Origin: Bryobacteraceae bacterium
GTDB taxonomy: Bacteria; Acidobacteriota; Terriglobia; Bryobacterales; Bryobacteraceae
Reading direction: 5' to 3'
Assembly (NCBI GenBank): GCA_030036985.1
Contig: JASHSD010000417.1
Span: 1-5,940, forward strand
Length of the DNA stretch: 5,940 nucleotides
Part shown: in pieces, positions 4,715 to 5,940 of the stretch
Numbering within the stretch: the first letter of the stretch is position 1
Layout of the letters: each line of letters begins with the position of its first letter
Program-made: the position numbers and the translations under genes
The notes under the pieces: model-generated
Databases searched by the model: none
Told to the model about the DNA's origin: nothing
What the model saw: only the letters and a program-made list of their open reading frames with translations

Positions 4715-5940
4715 TCAATTCCTCATCTGACCATTGGTCAACTCGTCCAGCAACCCACCCTCCTTGTACACCTTGCGCAGGGCTTCTGTCATGGCCGCCG
4801 TGTCCACCGCGACCGCGCGATTCGTCGCGCCGTCGTAAATGTAATCGCCGACCAGCGACTCGATATTGCCGTCGAAGATCAGCCCCACGATTTCGCCCTG
4901 ACGATTGATGACCGGCGATCCCGAGTTCCCGCCGATAATGTCGTTCGTAGTGACGAAATCGTAAGGCGTGGCCAGATCGAGCGAACTCTTCCCCTCCGCG
5001 AAACGCGCCGGCAGATTGAACGGCGGCTTGAGGCCGAAACTGTAAGCCCGATCGTACAAACCGTAAAACGTCGTCTTCGGGGGAGCGATGGTGCCGTTCA
5101 TCGGATATCCTTTCATCTGCCCGTACGAAAGCCGCAGCGTGAAAGTCGCGTCGGGATAAGTGCTCTTCCCATAAACCGCGAACCGCGCTTTACCCAACTC
5201 CTCACCGGCCTGCTGTTCCGGACCCTCCACGTTGCCCTGCTCCCATTTGATGAGTTCACGCCGCATCGGATCAAGCTTTCGCGCCAGAACGATCATGGAA
5301 TCCGTGGAAGCGTCCACCGCCGCCTGGCCGCCCGCGATCAGCTGTTTGCGAAAAGCCGGATCGGTCAGCTTGCTCCCGTTCACCAGATTGGCGGCGGCCT
5401 GCGCGGGCGTGCGGCCGTTCAGCACGGTTTTGACGAACGGATCGTTGGTCCCGTTCTCTTCGATATCCAGCTGCAGGGCGCCCGTGATGCGCGCGATCTC
5501 CATGTTCGGATAAATCGGCGCCGGCGATTCCATCTCGAATCGCAGCGACTGCAGCTGCGCGTCGTGGTAACCAGGCAGCCTCTGCCCGTCGGGTTTCTTG
5601 ACCTCGACAACATATTGCACAATCTGCATCGCGAGATTCGCCAGATCCGAATAGAGGCCGTGGAAGTACTCTTCCTTGGCCCGGGACGCCGCCTTCATAT
5701 CGGCCTGCGCGATCTCCGCCCATGCCCCGCCCCACTCGACCTTCCATGTGGGATTCGCCATTACCCTGGCTTTGAACGCATCCTCCTCCATGCGCTTCTT
5801 GTCCATAATTTCCGGATCCTTCAGACCCTTGTATTCGCCGTCGAGAGCCTTCTGCGAATTAGCGAGAAAGAAGATCTGCGAAGCGGCCTCACGCGCCTGT
5901 TCGGCGCCTTTGGCGGAATAGCCGTTCAACGAAGCGGTCC
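4715..5940 (-). CDS. S46 family dipeptidyl-peptidase (DPP7-like), C-terminal part (cut by right window edge)
   Basis: This frame is open to the window edge and shows 407 C-terminal codons of a family that usually has about 700 residues, so the N-terminal 300 or so (signal peptide, catalytic His and Asp) are missing. S46 enzymes are exported chymotrypsin-fold serine peptidases that cut dipeptides from the N-terminus. The catalytic serine is in GGNSGSP (TCG at 4924-4922), preceded by TPYDFVTTNDI. Eighteen residues later, FDGNIES places Gly (4870-4868) where DPP11 of Porphyromonas has Arg673 and DPP7 has Gly, which points to hydrophobic rather than acidic P1 residues. The first part (5929 to about 5500) is rich in charged helices, as expected for the helical domain that makes S46 enzymes exopeptidases. 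The TTG at 5929 is internal: codons for T, A and S precede it in frame. The gene ends LTNGQMRN-TGA. Confidence 0.92.
   Translation of the reverse strand, partial: TASLNGYSAKGAEQAREAASQIFFLANSQKALDGEYKGLKDPEIMDKKRMEEDAFKARVMANPTWKVEWGGAWAEIAQADMKAASRAKEEYFHGLYSDLANLAMQIVQYVVEVKKPDGQRLPGYHDAQLQSLRFEMESPAPIYPNMEIARITGALQLDIEENGTNDPFVKTVLNGRTPAQAAANLVNGSKLTDPAFRKQLIAGGQAAVDASTDSMIVLARKLDPMRRELIKWEQGNVEGPEQQAGEELGKARFAVYGKSTYPDATFTLRLSYGQMKGYPMNGTIAPPKTTFYGLYDRAYSFGLKPPFNLPARFAEGKSSLDLATPYDFVTTNDIIGGNSGSPVINRQGEIVGLIFDGNIESLVGDYIYDGATNRAVAVDTAAMTEALRKVYKEGGLLDELTNGQMRN

Noticed and set aside
4518..4730. Short open frames on both strands in the gap after the S46 gene
   Set aside because: They are translations of repeat copies A and B and the tandem array.

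Overview
The window is about 60% GC, and every gene I can support lies on the minus strand, so the region reads from right (5940) to left (1). I infer an acidobacterium, probably of the Solibacter/Bryobacter type. The grounds are the high GC, an S46 peptidase, a Memo-family protein with an extra N-terminal domain, and dispersed GC-rich inverted repeats between genes. This is from memory of the families; there is no rRNA or marker gene here to settle it.

Layout in the direction of transcription. (1) 5940-4715: C-terminal half of an exported S46 dipeptidyl-peptidase, cut by the window edge, with the catalytic Ser in GGNSGSP and a Gly at the P1-specificity position. (2) 4714-4516: non-coding gap holding two inverted copies (A and B) of a GC-rich hairpin repeat and a short 19-bp tandem array. 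(3) 4515-4132: a 127-residue cytoplasmic protein I do not recognise. (4) 4124-3312: a secreted, membrane-anchored TPM-domain (YgcG-like) protein with a glycine-rich tail. (5) 3290-2073: a Memo-like protein (AmmeMemoRadiSam system protein B family) with a roughly 100-residue N-terminal extension that looks like a PqqD/RRE-type small domain. (6) 2072-1867: non-coding gap with a third repeat copy (C). (7) 1866-436: tldD, the catalytic subunit of the TldD/TldE metalloprotease. (8) 439-1: the start of pmbA/tldE, overlapping tldD by two bases (TTG/TGA) and running off the left edge.

Genes 3-5 are separated by 7 and 21 bases and probably form one transcript. tldD and pmbA form a second, translationally coupled unit. 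The TldD/TldE pair makes a peptide-degrading or leader-trimming protease. Together with an S46 exopeptidase and a Memo protein carrying a possible peptide-binding domain, the neighbourhood leans towards peptide and protein processing, but no precursor peptide or radical SAM partner is visible. The most unusual items are the Memo N-terminal domain, the unassigned 127-residue gene and the dispersed inverted repeats. I see no clear new defence or mobile system.
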